A stretch of 64,000 nucleotides of DNA, taken from Klenkia taihuensis. GTDB lineage: Bacteria; Actinomycetota; Actinomycetes; Mycobacteriales; Geodermatophilaceae. Under the pieces are notes generated by a model. It was not told the DNA's origin. It was given only the letters and a program-made list of their open reading frames with translations, and made no database searches. Position 1 is the first letter of the stretch; each line of letters starts with the position of its first letter. The position numbers and the translations under genes were made by a program. Below are positions 50,490 through 58,635 of this stretch, piece by piece. Location: contig NZ_FOMD01000001.1 of assembly GCF_900112525.1 (NCBI RefSeq), positions 1,512,712-1,576,711 on the forward strand. Direction: 5' to 3'.

Positions 50490-51775
50490 CCCGGTCGGTC
50501 CCCGCGCTCGCGCTGCCGGCGCTGGTGGTGCTGGCGGCCGAGCCGCTGTACCTGCTGGTCGACACCGCGGTCATCGGCCACCTGGGCACCGTCGAGCTCG
50601 GCGGGCTCGCGGTCGGCGGCGGCCTGCTCGCCCCGGTCGCCGGGCTGCTGAACTTCCTGGCCTACGGGACGACGGCGCGCGCCGCGCGGCGGGCCGGCGC
50701 CGGGGACCGGGCGGGCGCGGTGGCCGAGGGCGTGCAGGCCACCTGGCTGGCGCTGGGGCTGGGCCTGCTCGGCGTGCTGGGCCTCCAGCTCGCCGCGGGC
50801 CCGCTCACCCGGCTGCTCGCCGGCGGCGACGGGCCGGTGGCGCAGGCCGCGGAGGGCTGGCTGCGGGTGGCCTGCCTGGGCCTGCCGCTGCTGCTGGTGG
50901 CGCTGGCCGGCAACGGCTGGCTGCGCGGGGTCGCCGAGCTCGGCCGGCCGGTGCGGTTCGTGGTCGCCGGGAGCCTGGTCTCGCTGGTGCTCAACCCGCT
51001 GCTGGTCTACCCCGCGGGGCTCGGGCTCGAGGGCTCGGCGGTGGCCAACGTGTGCGGCCAGGCGGTGTCCGCGGTGCTGTTCCTGGCCGCGCTGCGCCGC
51101 GAGGGCGTCCCGCTGCGGCCCCGGCTGCCCGCCGTGCTCGCCCAGCTCACCATCGGCCGGGACCTGCTGCTGCGCGCCGCCGTCCTGCAGGGCGCGTTCG
51201 CGGTGGCGGCGGCGGTCGTCGCCCGGTCCAGCACAGCCGAGCTGGGGGCGCACCAGATCGCGCTGCAGCTGTGGCTGTTCCTCGCCCTGGTGCTCGACGC
51301 CTACGCCGTCGCCGCGCAGACCCTGGTCGGCCAGGCCCTGGGCGCCGGGCGGGTGGCCGACGCCCGCGCCGCCGCGGCCCGGGTGGTGTGGTGGGGCCTG
51401 GGCACCGGCGTGGTGGTCGCCGTCGTCCTGCTGCTGGCCCGGCCGGTGGTGGCACCGCTGTTCACCGCCGACCCCGCGGTGCTCGGCCAGGCCGCCGTCG
51501 TCTGGTGGTTCCTCGCGTTCGTGCAGCCGCTGGCCGGCGTCGTCTTCGCCCTCGACGGCGTGCTCATGGGCGCCGGCGACGTCGGCTACCTGCGCACGGT
51601 GACCATCGGGTCGGCGCTCGTCGGCTTCGTGCCGCTGTCGCTGCTGTCGGTGCCCCTCGGCTGGGGCCTGCCCGGCGTCTGGACCGGCCTCACGCTGTTC
51701 ATCGCGCTGCGGCTGGTCGCCGTGCTGGCCCGGGTGTCCGGCGACCGGTGGACCCGTGCCACGGTGGTCCGGTGA
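50486..51775 (+). CDS. MATE-family efflux transporter (DinF-like)
   Basis: This 429-residue protein has about 12 membrane helices in two MatE repeats: EPLYLLVDTAVIGHLGTVEL and, in the second half, AELGAHQIALQLWLFLALVL and VLDAYAVAAQTLVGQALGAG. It is expected to export a drug or metabolite by Na+ or H+ exchange. GTG 50486 overlaps the nrnA stop; its stop overlaps truB (GTGA), so it is embedded in a translation operon. Confidence 0.93.
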   Translation: MTRSVPALALPALVVLAAEPLYLLVDTAVIGHLGTVELGGLAVGGGLLAPVAGLLNFLAYGTTARAARRAGAGDRAGAVAEGVQATWLALGLGLLGVLGLQLAAGPLTRLLAGGDGPVAQAAEGWLRVACLGLPLLLVALAGNGWLRGVAELGRPVRFVVAGSLVSLVLNPLLVYPAGLGLEGSAVANVCGQAVSAVLFLAALRREGVPLRPRLPAVLAQLTIGRDLLLRAAVLQGAFAVAAAVVARSSTAELGAHQIALQLWLFLALVLDAYAVAAQTLVGQALGAGRVADARAAAARVVWWGLGTGVVVAVVLLLARPVVAPLFTADPAVLGQAAVVWWFLAFVQPLAGVVFALDGVLMGAGDVGYLRTVTIGSALVGFVPLSLLSVPLGWGLPGVWTGLTLFIALRLVAVLARVSGDRWTRATVVR

Positions 51776-52686
51776 GCCCCCGCCGCCCCGACGCCGACGT
51801 CCCGCCCGGTCTGCTGGTGGTCGACAAGCAGCCCGGCATGACCTCCCACGACGTGGTGGCCCGGGCCCGGCGGGCGCTGTCGGTCCGCAAGGTCGGCCAC
51901 GCCGGCACCCTGGACCCGATGGCCACCGGCGTGCTGGTGCTCGGCGTCGGCACCGCCACCCGGCTGCTCGGCCACCTGGCGGGCGACGACAAGGCCTACG
52001 CGGCCACCGTGCGGTTCGGGCAGACCACGGTCACCGACGACCGCGAGGGCGAGGTGCTCACCACCACCCCGGCCGGCGGGCTCACCGACGAGCAGGTGCG
52101 GGCGGCCCTCGCCGAGCAGACCGGGCCGCTGCAGCAGGTGCCCTCGTCGGTGAGCGCGGTCAAGGTCGGCGGGGTGCGGTCCTACGACCGGGTGCGCGCC
52201 GGCGAGCAGGTCGAGCTCGCCCCCCGCTCGGTCACCGTGCACTCCCTGGCCGTGCTCGACGTCCGCCGGCCGGCCCCGGACCTGGTGGACGCCGACGTCG
52301 AGGTGGTCTGCTCCACCGGCACCTACATCCGGGCCATCGCCCGCGACGCCGGGGCCGCCCTCGGCGTCGGCGGGCACCTCACGGCGCTGCGCCGCACCCG
52401 GTCGGGCCCCTTCGACCAGGCCGTGGCCTGCCCCGTCGAGGACGCCGCGGCCGCGCTGCTGGCCGGTGCCGGTCCCGGCTTCGTGCCGCTGACCGCCGCG
52501 GCCACCGCGGTGTTCCCCGAGCGCCGGGTCACCGCGGAGGAGGCCGTCGACCTCGGCCACGGCAAGCGGGTCGTGGCCACCGGCGCACCGGGCCTGCACG
52601 CCGCGGTCGACCCCGCCGGCCGGCTGGTCGCCCTGGTCGAGGACGCCGGCCGCACCGCCCGGGTCTCGGTGGGCTTCCCCGCCTGA
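51772..52686 (+). CDS. truB: tRNA pseudouridine55 synthase TruB
   Basis: This 304-residue enzyme makes the T-loop pseudouridine. It contains GLLVVDKQPGMTSHDVVARA, VGHAGTLDPMATGVLVLGVG with the catalytic Asp, DKAYAATVRFGQTT, and STGTYIRAIARDAGAALG, then a PUA-like C-terminus. GTG 51772 overlaps the MATE stop. It ends the operon; ribF, normally next, is 4.4 kb away. Confidence 0.96.
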   Translation: MSPRRPDADVPPGLLVVDKQPGMTSHDVVARARRALSVRKVGHAGTLDPMATGVLVLGVGTATRLLGHLAGDDKAYAATVRFGQTTVTDDREGEVLTTTPAGGLTDEQVRAALAEQTGPLQQVPSSVSAVKVGGVRSYDRVRAGEQVELAPRSVTVHSLAVLDVRRPAPDLVDADVEVVCSTGTYIRAIARDAGAALGVGGHLTALRRTRSGPFDQAVACPVEDAAAALLAGAGPGFVPLTAAATAVFPERRVTAEEAVDLGHGKRVVATGAPGLHAAVDPAGRLVALVEDAGRTARVSVGFPA

Positions 52687-52688
52687 GC

Positions 52689-53645
52689 TCAGCGGACCGG
52701 CGTCGGGGGCTCCTGCCCGCCCAGCACCGCCGCGGCGTTGCGGGCCGCCAGCACCGCCATCGCCTCCCGCGTCTGCACGGTCGCCGAGCCCAGGTGCGGG
52801 GTGAGCAGCACGTCGTCGCGGCCCACCAGGCCGGGGTGGACGGCGGGCTCGTCCTCGAACACGTCCAGCGCCGCGCCCCGGATCTCCCCGGCCTCCAGCG
52901 CCGCAACCAGCGCGGCCTCGTCGACGACCGGCCCGCGCGCGGTGTTCACCAGGTAGGCGCCGGCCCGCATCGACCGCAGCGCCGCGGCGTCCACCAGGTG
53001 CCGGGTCTGCGGGGTCAGCGGGCAGTGCAGGGACACGACGTCGGAGCCGGCCAGCAGCTCCTCCAGCGGCAGGTGCTCGGCGGGCGGGGCGCCGTCGGCG
53101 GCGGGACGGCGGGCGGCGTAGGCGACCTCCATCCCGAACGCGGCCGCCCGGCGGGCCACCGCCTGGCCGATCGCGCCGTAGCCGACCAGGCCCAGCCGGG
53201 CGCCGCGCAGGCCGGTGCCGAGCATGAAGTCCAGGTCCCAGCCCCACGACCGGCCCGCGCGCAGCAGCCGGTCGCCCTCGCCGACCCGGCGGGTGATGCC
53301 CAGCAGCAGGGCCAGGGTCAGGTCGGCGGTCGCGTCGGTGAGCACCCCGGGGGTGTTGGTCACCCGCACGCCCCGGCGACGGCAGGCCTCGACGTCGACG
53401 TTGTCGTAGCCGACGGCGATGTTCGCGACCACCCGCAGCTGCGGCCCGGCGGCGTCCAGCAGGGCGTCGTCCACCCGGTCCAGCAGCAGGCAGACCAGCG
53501 CGTCGGCGCCGGCCACCGCCGCCCGCAGCTCGGCTGCCCCCAGCGGCCGGTCCACCGGGGGCTGCACCACGTCGGCGACGTCGGCCAGCAGCTGCACCGC
53601 GGCGTCCGGCAGTCGCCGGCTCAGCACCACCCGGGGTCGGTCCAC
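52689..53645 (-). CDS. D-2-hydroxyacid dehydrogenase (glyoxylate/hydroxypyruvate reductase type)
   Basis: This 318-residue NAD(P)-dependent enzyme has the Rossmann motif LGLVGYGAIGQAVARR and catalytic Arg/Glu/His in IAVGYDNVDVEACRRRG-VNTARG, ALDVFEDEPAVHPGL and LLTPHLGSATVQTREAM. It reduces a 2-keto acid such as glyoxylate or hydroxypyruvate; the exact substrate is unproven. GTG 53645 is inferred from the start of homology. It converges with truB with a 2-base gap. Confidence 0.9.
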   Translation of the reverse strand: MDRPRVVLSRRLPDAAVQLLADVADVVQPPVDRPLGAAELRAAVAGADALVCLLLDRVDDALLDAAGPQLRVVANIAVGYDNVDVEACRRRGVRVTNTPGVLTDATADLTLALLLGITRRVGEGDRLLRAGRSWGWDLDFMLGTGLRGARLGLVGYGAIGQAVARRAAAFGMEVAYAARRPAADGAPPAEHLPLEELLAGSDVVSLHCPLTPQTRHLVDAAALRSMRAGAYLVNTARGPVVDEAALVAALEAGEIRGAALDVFEDEPAVHPGLVGRDDVLLTPHLGSATVQTREAMAVLAARNAAAVLGGQEPPTPVR

Positions 53646-53662
53646 GCCCGGACCGTACGGCG

Positions 53663-54469
53663 TCAGCGGGCCCGGGGCGCCCGGGCGAGCAGCACGACCC
53701 CGGCGACGGTGAGCGTCAACCCCACCGCCAGCACCGGCGCCCAGCCCGGCCGCAGCCGGTCCCCGAGCAGGGCCAGCCCGAGGAGCCCGGGCACCACCAC
53801 CTGCGTGGTGGCCAGGACCGCGGTCACCGTGCCCACGACCCCCGTGCGGAGGGCGGCGGCGGTCCACAGCGTGCCGGTCACCCCGAGCGCCAGGACGCCG
53901 TAGGCCAGCGGCTCGGCGGCGAGCTCGGCCACCGACCCCCACCCGGCCGACCGCACGTGCAGCGCCCGCACCGACAGCGCCACCCCGCCGTAGGCCAGCC
54001 CCGCCGCGGCCGCGGTGGCCACCGCCGTCCCCGACCGGCGGACCGGCTCGAGCGCGAGCAGCGCGACCACTGCGGCGGCCAGCAGCGCCGGCTCCGCGGC
54101 CGCGGGCAGCGCCGCCGGCCGCCCGGGCTGCGCCGCGGCGGCCACGAGCACCAGGCCGGCCACGACGGCGAGGACCCCTGCGGACGACCGCCGCGGCAGG
54201 TCGCGCACCCGCCCGGTCCGGCCGGCGACCGTCGTCACCGCGACCGCCCCGGCGAGCACCGACTGCACGGTGACCACCGGCAGCGACCGCAGCGCCACGA
54301 CCGAGAGCACCCAGCCGAGGCCGTCGAGGACCAGACCGCCCACGTAGCGGGGCTGGGTGGCCAGCGGCCGCCCCGGCCGCACGCGCCGGCTGCCCTCGGC
54401 CTCCAGCAGGGAGGCGGCGCTGTTGACCAGCATGGCCAGCACGGCGGCGGCCAGCGCCAGCTCGGTCAC
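53663..54469 (-). CDS. EamA/DMT-like multi-pass membrane protein
   Basis: This 268-residue protein has about nine to ten hydrophobic segments with two repeated halves, including VVTVQSVLAGAVAVTTVAGR and VLATTQVVVPGLLGLALLGD; it ends VGLTLTVAGVVLLARAPRAR. The layout resembles drug/metabolite (DMT) exporters. GTG 54469 is the best start. It is on the same strand as, and 17 bases upstream of, the hydroxyacid dehydrogenase gene, so likely cotranscribed. Confidence 0.8.
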   Translation of the reverse strand: MTELALAAAVLAMLVNSAASLLEAEGSRRVRPGRPLATQPRYVGGLVLDGLGWVLSVVALRSLPVVTVQSVLAGAVAVTTVAGRTGRVRDLPRRSSAGVLAVVAGLVLVAAAAQPGRPAALPAAAEPALLAAAVVALLALEPVRRSGTAVATAAAAGLAYGGVALSVRALHVRSAGWGSVAELAAEPLAYGVLALGVTGTLWTAAALRTGVVGTVTAVLATTQVVVPGLLGLALLGDRLRPGWAPVLAVGLTLTVAGVVLLARAPRAR

Positions 54470-54526
54470 GGCGCCGATGGTGCCCGACGCGGTGTGGCCG
54501 GGGGACCGGCGGGGCAGGGGAGGGGC

Positions 54527-54844
54527 ATGAGCGTCGTGAAGATCAACGTGCTGACCGTGCCCGCCGAGGCCCGGGAGCGGCTCGAGGACCGCTTCGCCAA
54601 CCGCGCCGGGGCCGTGGAGTCCTCCGACGGGTTCGAGTGGTTCGAGCTGCTGCGCCCGGTCGAGGGCACCGACTCCTACCTCGTCTACACCCGCTGGCGC
54701 AGCGAGGAGGACTTCCAGGCGTGGCAGGACGGGCAGGACTTCGCCCGCGGCCACTCCGGCGGCGGGTCGGGGATGGCCCCGGCCGCCACCGGGTCGCACG
54801 TGTGGTCCTTCGAGGTGGTCACGCAGGCGTCGGCGAAGGGCTGA
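54527..54844 (+). CDS. Antibiotic-biosynthesis-monooxygenase (ABM) domain protein, haem-degrading type
   Basis: This 105-residue ferredoxin-like-fold protein begins SVVKINVLTVPAEARERLED and contains GFEWFELLRPVEGTDSYLVY and TRWRSEEDFQAWQDGQDFAR, closest in pattern to IsdG/MhuD/HmoA. Haem degradation is likely but not proven. ATG 54527 has GGGGAGGGG upstream. Its 3' end overlaps the convergent hydrolase by 26 bases. Confidence 0.85.
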   Translation: MSVVKINVLTVPAEARERLEDRFANRAGAVESSDGFEWFELLRPVEGTDSYLVYTRWRSEEDFQAWQDGQDFARGHSGGGSGMAPAATGSHVWSFEVVTQASAKG

Positions 54845-55796
54845 CCGCCGCGGCGTCGGCCACCGAGCTGGCCCCGCGCACCGCGTCGGCCCACCGCCGT
54901 TCCCGCTGCGCGGGCGTCAGGACGTCGTCCGCCGTCGTCGTCACGAAGTCGGTGACGACGGCGGCGAAGCGGCCCGGGTCGTCCACCTGCGGGAAGTGCC
55001 CGGCGCCGGGGAAGACCTCCAGCCGGCTGCCCGGCAGCAGCGCGTGCAGCTCGTGCGCGTGCCGCACCGGGATGACCGCGTCGGCGCCGCCCCACACCAG
55101 CAGCAGCGGCAGCGCCCGGGCCAGGTAGACCCGGTCGGCGGCGCTGACCCGCTGCCCACCGGTGTCCAGCACCGCGCGGGCGGTGTGCACGAACGCGGCG
55201 CGCGCGTCGGCGTCGGCCAGGGTGTCCAGCCCGCTGACCACCTGGGTGGTGCCCGGCGGCGTCCAGCGCTGCAGCGGCCGCAGCACCTGCCGGCCCGCGG
55301 CCCGGGTCCACCGGTTGAACACCGCCGGCAGCACGTACTCCGCACCCGGCAGGGTCACCGCGCGCAGGGCGGGGGAGACGTCGCGGCCCAGCCCGCCGGA
55401 GTCGACCAGCACCAGCCGCTCCACCAGCGCCGGGAACTGGTGGGCGAACTGCAGGGCCACCCCGCCGCCCAGGCTGTGGCCGACCACGGTCGCCGACGAC
55501 GCCCCCAGCACGGTGAGCAGGTCGCGGGCCTGGGTCGCGAAGGCGCCCAGGCTGTAGTCGCCCGGGGGCTTCTCCGACTCGCCGTGGCCCATCAGGTCCG
55601 GCGCCACCACACGGTGGTCGCGGGCGAGCAGGTCCAGCGCCGGGCCGAAGCTGGCGCCGGAGCCGAGGAGGCCGTGCACCAGCAGCAGGACCGGTCCTCC
55701 GGTCCCGCCCACCCGGGCGGAGAGGTCGTGGCCGTGCAGCCGGACCCGCACCTGCCGCACGTGCGGCGTCGTCCATGGTGTGACCGCAGGTGACAT
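54819..55796 (-). CDS. Alpha/beta-fold hydrolase
   Basis: This 325-residue protein has the nucleophile elbow ATVVGHSLGGGVALQFAHQF, oxyanion-hole motif LVHGLLGSGASFGP, Asp in LLLVWGGADAVIPVRHA and His in FPGAGHFPQVDDPGRFA. The substrate is unknown. ATG 55796 is the first sensible start, 108 bases from the divergent ilvE start. The C-terminal ~35 residues extend past the fold. Confidence 0.9.
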   Translation of the reverse strand: MSPAVTPWTTPHVRQVRVRLHGHDLSARVGGTGGPVLLLVHGLLGSGASFGPALDLLARDHRVVAPDLMGHGESEKPPGDYSLGAFATQARDLLTVLGASSATVVGHSLGGGVALQFAHQFPALVERLVLVDSGGLGRDVSPALRAVTLPGAEYVLPAVFNRWTRAAGRQVLRPLQRWTPPGTTQVVSGLDTLADADARAAFVHTARAVLDTGGQRVSAADRVYLARALPLLLVWGGADAVIPVRHAHELHALLPGSRLEVFPGAGHFPQVDDPGRFAAVVTDFVTTTADDVLTPAQRERRWADAVRGASSVADAAAVSPSPTPA

Positions 55797-55844
55797 GCAC
55801 CCGAGCGTAGGTCGCACCCGGCGGGCCGGGACGTGGTGCGGGTC

Positions 55845-55850
55845 TAGGGT
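55845..55850 (+). promoter_or_regulatory. Candidate -10 for ilvE
   Basis: TAGGGT in GGTCTAGGGTGCAG lies 54 bases before the ilvE ATG, in the gap with the divergent hydrolase gene. Confidence 0.35.
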
Positions 55851-55904
55851 GCAGGGGGCCGGGCACGTGCCCGGTGCCTGTCCCGGACACTCGAAGTGGG
55901 AGCC

Positions 55905-57050
55905 ATGACCGACACGCTCAGCCCCAGCCACACCTCCTCGCGCACCTTCGCCGAGGGTGTGCCGCTGGTGGTGGAGCAGGCGACCCGCCGCCCGGTGGCC
56001 GAGCGCGAGCAGCTGCTGGCCGACCCCGGTTTCGGCAAGGTCTTCACCGACCACATGGTCGTGGCCCGCTACGTCGCCGGGCGGGGCTGGACCGAGGCGA
56101 CGCTGACCGGGTACGCCCCGCTCCAGCTCGACCCCAGCACCGCCGCCCTGCACTACGCGCAGTCGATCTTCGAGGGCCTCAAGGCCTACGCCCAGCCCGA
56201 CGGCTCGGTCGCGGTCTTCCGGCCCGAGCAGAACGCCGCCCGGATGGCGCGCGGTGCGGTCCGCATGGCGATGCCGCCGGTCCCCGCCGAGGGCTTCCTC
56301 GCCGCCGTCGACGCCCTCGTCGACGCCGACCGCGACTGGGTGCCCACCGGCCCGGACCAGACGCTGTACCTGCGCCCGTACCAGCTGGCCGTCGAGCCGT
56401 TCCTCGGCGTCCGCCCGGCGTCGGAGTACCTGTTCGTGGTCATCGCCAGCCCGGCCGGCGCCTACTTCCCGCGCGGCGTCCAGCCGGTGTCGGTCTACCT
56501 CTCCGAGGACTACATCCGGGCCGCCCCCGGCGGCACCGGCGACGTCAAGTGCGCCGGCAACTACGCCGCCAGCCTGCTGGCCCAGGAGCAGGCCATCGCC
56601 GCGGGCTGCGACCAGGTCGTCTGGCTCGACGCGACGGAGAAGAAGTACGTCGAGGAGATGGGCGGGATGAACCTGTTCTTCGTCCTCGGTGCAGGCGCCG
56701 ACGCCGAGCTGGTCACCCCCGAGCTGACCGGCACCCTGCTGCCCGGCATCACCCGCGAATCGCTGATCACCGTGGCCCAGGAGCTGGGGCACCGGGTCAC
56801 CGAGCGCCGCTTCTCGGTCGAGGAGTGGCGGGCCGGGGTGGCCGACGGCTCGATCACCGAGACCTTCGCCTGCGGCACCGCCGCGGTGATCACCCCGGTC
56901 GGCCACGTCAAGGCCCGCACCGGCGACTTCACCGTCGGCGACGGCACCCCCGGCGCGGTGACCATGGCGCTGCGCGAGCGGCTGCTCGACATCCAGCACG
57001 GGCGCGTCGCCGACGAGCACGGCTGGCAGCACACCGTCACCGCCGCCTGA
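55905..57050 (+). CDS. ilvE: Branched-chain amino acid aminotransferase
   Basis: This 381-residue PLP fold-type IV enzyme carries out the last step of Leu, Ile and Val synthesis. The PLP lysine is in GTGDVKCAGNYAASLLAQEQ. Other motifs: HYAQSIFEGLKAYAQPDGSV, RPEQNAARM, EKKYVEEMGGMNLFFVLGAG, and ETFACGTAAVITPVGHVK. ATG 55905 follows GGGAG closely; GTG 55896 is an alternative. ribF starts 1 base after its stop. Confidence 0.95.
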   Translation: MTDTLSPSHTSSRTFAEGVPLVVEQATRRPVAEREQLLADPGFGKVFTDHMVVARYVAGRGWTEATLTGYAPLQLDPSTAALHYAQSIFEGLKAYAQPDGSVAVFRPEQNAARMARGAVRMAMPPVPAEGFLAAVDALVDADRDWVPTGPDQTLYLRPYQLAVEPFLGVRPASEYLFVVIASPAGAYFPRGVQPVSVYLSEDYIRAAPGGTGDVKCAGNYAASLLAQEQAIAAGCDQVVWLDATEKKYVEEMGGMNLFFVLGAGADAELVTPELTGTLLPGITRESLITVAQELGHRVTERRFSVEEWRAGVADGSITETFACGTAAVITPVGHVKARTGDFTVGDGTPGAVTMALRERLLDIQHGRVADEHGWQHTVTAA

Positions 57051-57051
57051 C

Positions 57052-58011
57052 GTGCAGCGCTGGCGCGGCCTGGAGGCGACCCCCGGCGACCTGGGCCGGA
57101 CGGTGGTCACCGTCGGCATGTACGACGGTGTCCACCGCGGGCACCAGCAGCTGATCGGCGCCGCGGTGGCCAGGGCGCGCAGCCTCGGCCGCCCGGCGCT
57201 GCTGCTGACCTTCGACCCGCACCCGGCCGAGGTCGTGCGGCCCGGCTCGCACCCGGCCATCCTCACCTCCGCCGACCGCAAGGCCGAGCTGGTCGCCGAG
57301 CTGGGCGTGGACGCGATGTGCGTGCTGCCCTTCACGCCGGAGTTCAGCCGCCTGTCCCCGGAGTCCTTCACCCACACCGTGCTGGTCGAGCACCTGCACG
57401 CGGTGGCCGTGGTGGTGGGGGAGAACTTCAGCTACGGCCACCGCGCCGCCGGGGACGTCGCCTCCCTCACCCGCGAGGGACGGCGGTTCGGCTTCGCCGT
57501 CGAGGGCCTGGACCTGACCGCGGACTCCGCCGGCGGGGGAGAGGTGACCATCTCCTCCACCTACATCCGGGCGTGCGTGGCCGCCGGCGACCTGGGTGCG
57601 GCGGCCCGCGCGCTGGGCCGGCCGCACCGGGTGGACGGCGTGGTGGTCAAGGGCGACCAGCGCGGCCGCGAGATGGGCTACCCGACGGCCAACGTGGAGT
57701 CCCCGCCCTGGACCGCGGTCCCCGCCGACGGCGTCTACGCCGGCCACCTGGTGCTGCGCGACCGGGCCGGCCGCAGCGGCCGCCGCTTCCCGGCCGCGAT
57801 CTCGGTGGGCACCAACCCCACCTTCCAGGGCACCCACCGCACCGTGGAGGCGTTCCTGCTCGACTGGTCCGGCGACCTCTACGGCGAGCACGTGGGCGTG
57901 GAGTTCGCCGAGCGGCTGCGCCCGATGGTCGCCTACACCGGCCCCGAGGCGCTGGTCGAGCAGATGGACCGCGACGTCCTCGAGACCCGGCGCGTCCTGG
58001 GCACCGTGTAG
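57052..58011 (+). CDS. ribF: Bifunctional riboflavin kinase/FAD synthetase RibF
   Basis: This 319-residue protein makes FMN then FAD. The N-terminal nucleotidyltransferase has TVGMYDGVHRGHQQLIGAAV, LLTFDPHPAEVVRPGSHPAI and VVGENFSYGHRAAGDV; the C-terminal kinase has GDQRGREMGYPTANVESPPW and GVYAGHLVLRDRAG. GTG 57052 follows ilvE by 1 base, so the two are coupled; rpsO follows downstream as usual. Confidence 0.95.
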   Translation: MQRWRGLEATPGDLGRTVVTVGMYDGVHRGHQQLIGAAVARARSLGRPALLLTFDPHPAEVVRPGSHPAILTSADRKAELVAELGVDAMCVLPFTPEFSRLSPESFTHTVLVEHLHAVAVVVGENFSYGHRAAGDVASLTREGRRFGFAVEGLDLTADSAGGGEVTISSTYIRACVAAGDLGAAARALGRPHRVDGVVVKGDQRGREMGYPTANVESPPWTAVPADGVYAGHLVLRDRAGRSGRRFPAAISVGTNPTFQGTHRTVEAFLLDWSGDLYGEHVGVEFAERLRPMVAYTGPEALVEQMDRDVLETRRVLGTV

Positions 58012-58040
58012 CCTTGCCCACGGCGTCGGCCCTGCCGACG
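58009..58040 (+). promoter_or_regulatory. Possible rpsO promoter and leader hairpin
   Basis: TAGCCT (58009-58014) overlaps the ribF stop and could be a -10. A 7-bp stem (58024-58030 with 58034-58040, CCT loop) then forms early in the leader, about 65 bases before rpsO. S15 often autoregulates through leader structure; this is suggestive only. Confidence 0.35.
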
Positions 58041-58103
58041 TGTGTGCATGCTGCCCCCGTGACACCGACCGGGGGCCACACGTGACCTGCCCAGGAGGCA
58101 CCC

Positions 58104-58373
58104 ATGGCGCTGGAGAGCGCGACGAAGAAGCAGATCATGACCGAGTACGCGACGGTCGAGGGTGACACCGGGTCCCCCGAGGTGCAGGTGGCGATGCTGA
58201 CCCGACGGATCAGCGACCTGACCGAGCACCTCAAGCAGCACAAGCACGACCACCACAGCCGGCGGGGCCTGCTCCTGCTGGTCGGCCGGCGTCGCCGGCT
58301 GCTGAACTACCTGGCCAAGACCGACATCAACCGCTACCGCTCGCTCATCGAGCGGCTCGGTCTGCGCCGCTAG
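58104..58373 (+). CDS. rpsO: 30S ribosomal protein S15
   Basis: This 89-residue protein contains [40 protein letters not shown] and [20 protein letters not shown]. It binds 16S rRNA helices 20-22. ATG 58104 has GGAGG at 58094-58098. It is followed by hairpins and pnp, the conserved pair. Confidence 0.98.
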   Translation: MALESATKKQIMTEYATVEGDTGSPEVQVAMLTRRISDLTEHLKQHKHDHHSRRGLLLLVGRRRRLLNYLAKTDINRYRSLIERLGLRR

Positions 58374-58379
58374 CACGTC

Positions 58380-58438
58380 GAGGGGACCGGCTCCGCACCG
58401 CGGGGACGGTCCCCTCTCCCGTGCGGCACCCGCCGCAC
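58380..58438 (+). terminator. Two hairpins in the rpsO-pnp gap
   Basis: The first stem has 10 bp (58380-58389 with 58407-58416), the second 7 bp (58421-58427 with 58432-58438). The gap to pnp is 262 bases with no gene. In Streptomyces the rpsO-pnp intergenic hairpin is an RNase III processing site, so these may terminate rpsO and control pnp. A 12-base palindrome CTTCGATCGAAG is at 58543-58554. Confidence 0.65.
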
Positions 58439-58635
58439 GGGCCCAGGCGGCCACGCACCGGCCCTGGTCGCGCACCGCGCACGGCCCGGTCCTCGGTAGT
58501 GGCCCCCGGGACGCGGCAGGCACCAGCCCCGCGACCCGAGGGCTTCGATCGAAGACCGGTCCCAGGGACCACCCGGCGCAGACCGCCGAACCAAGAGGGC
58601 GCCGCCGCATGCGGCGCAGGAAGAGGACTCACGAG

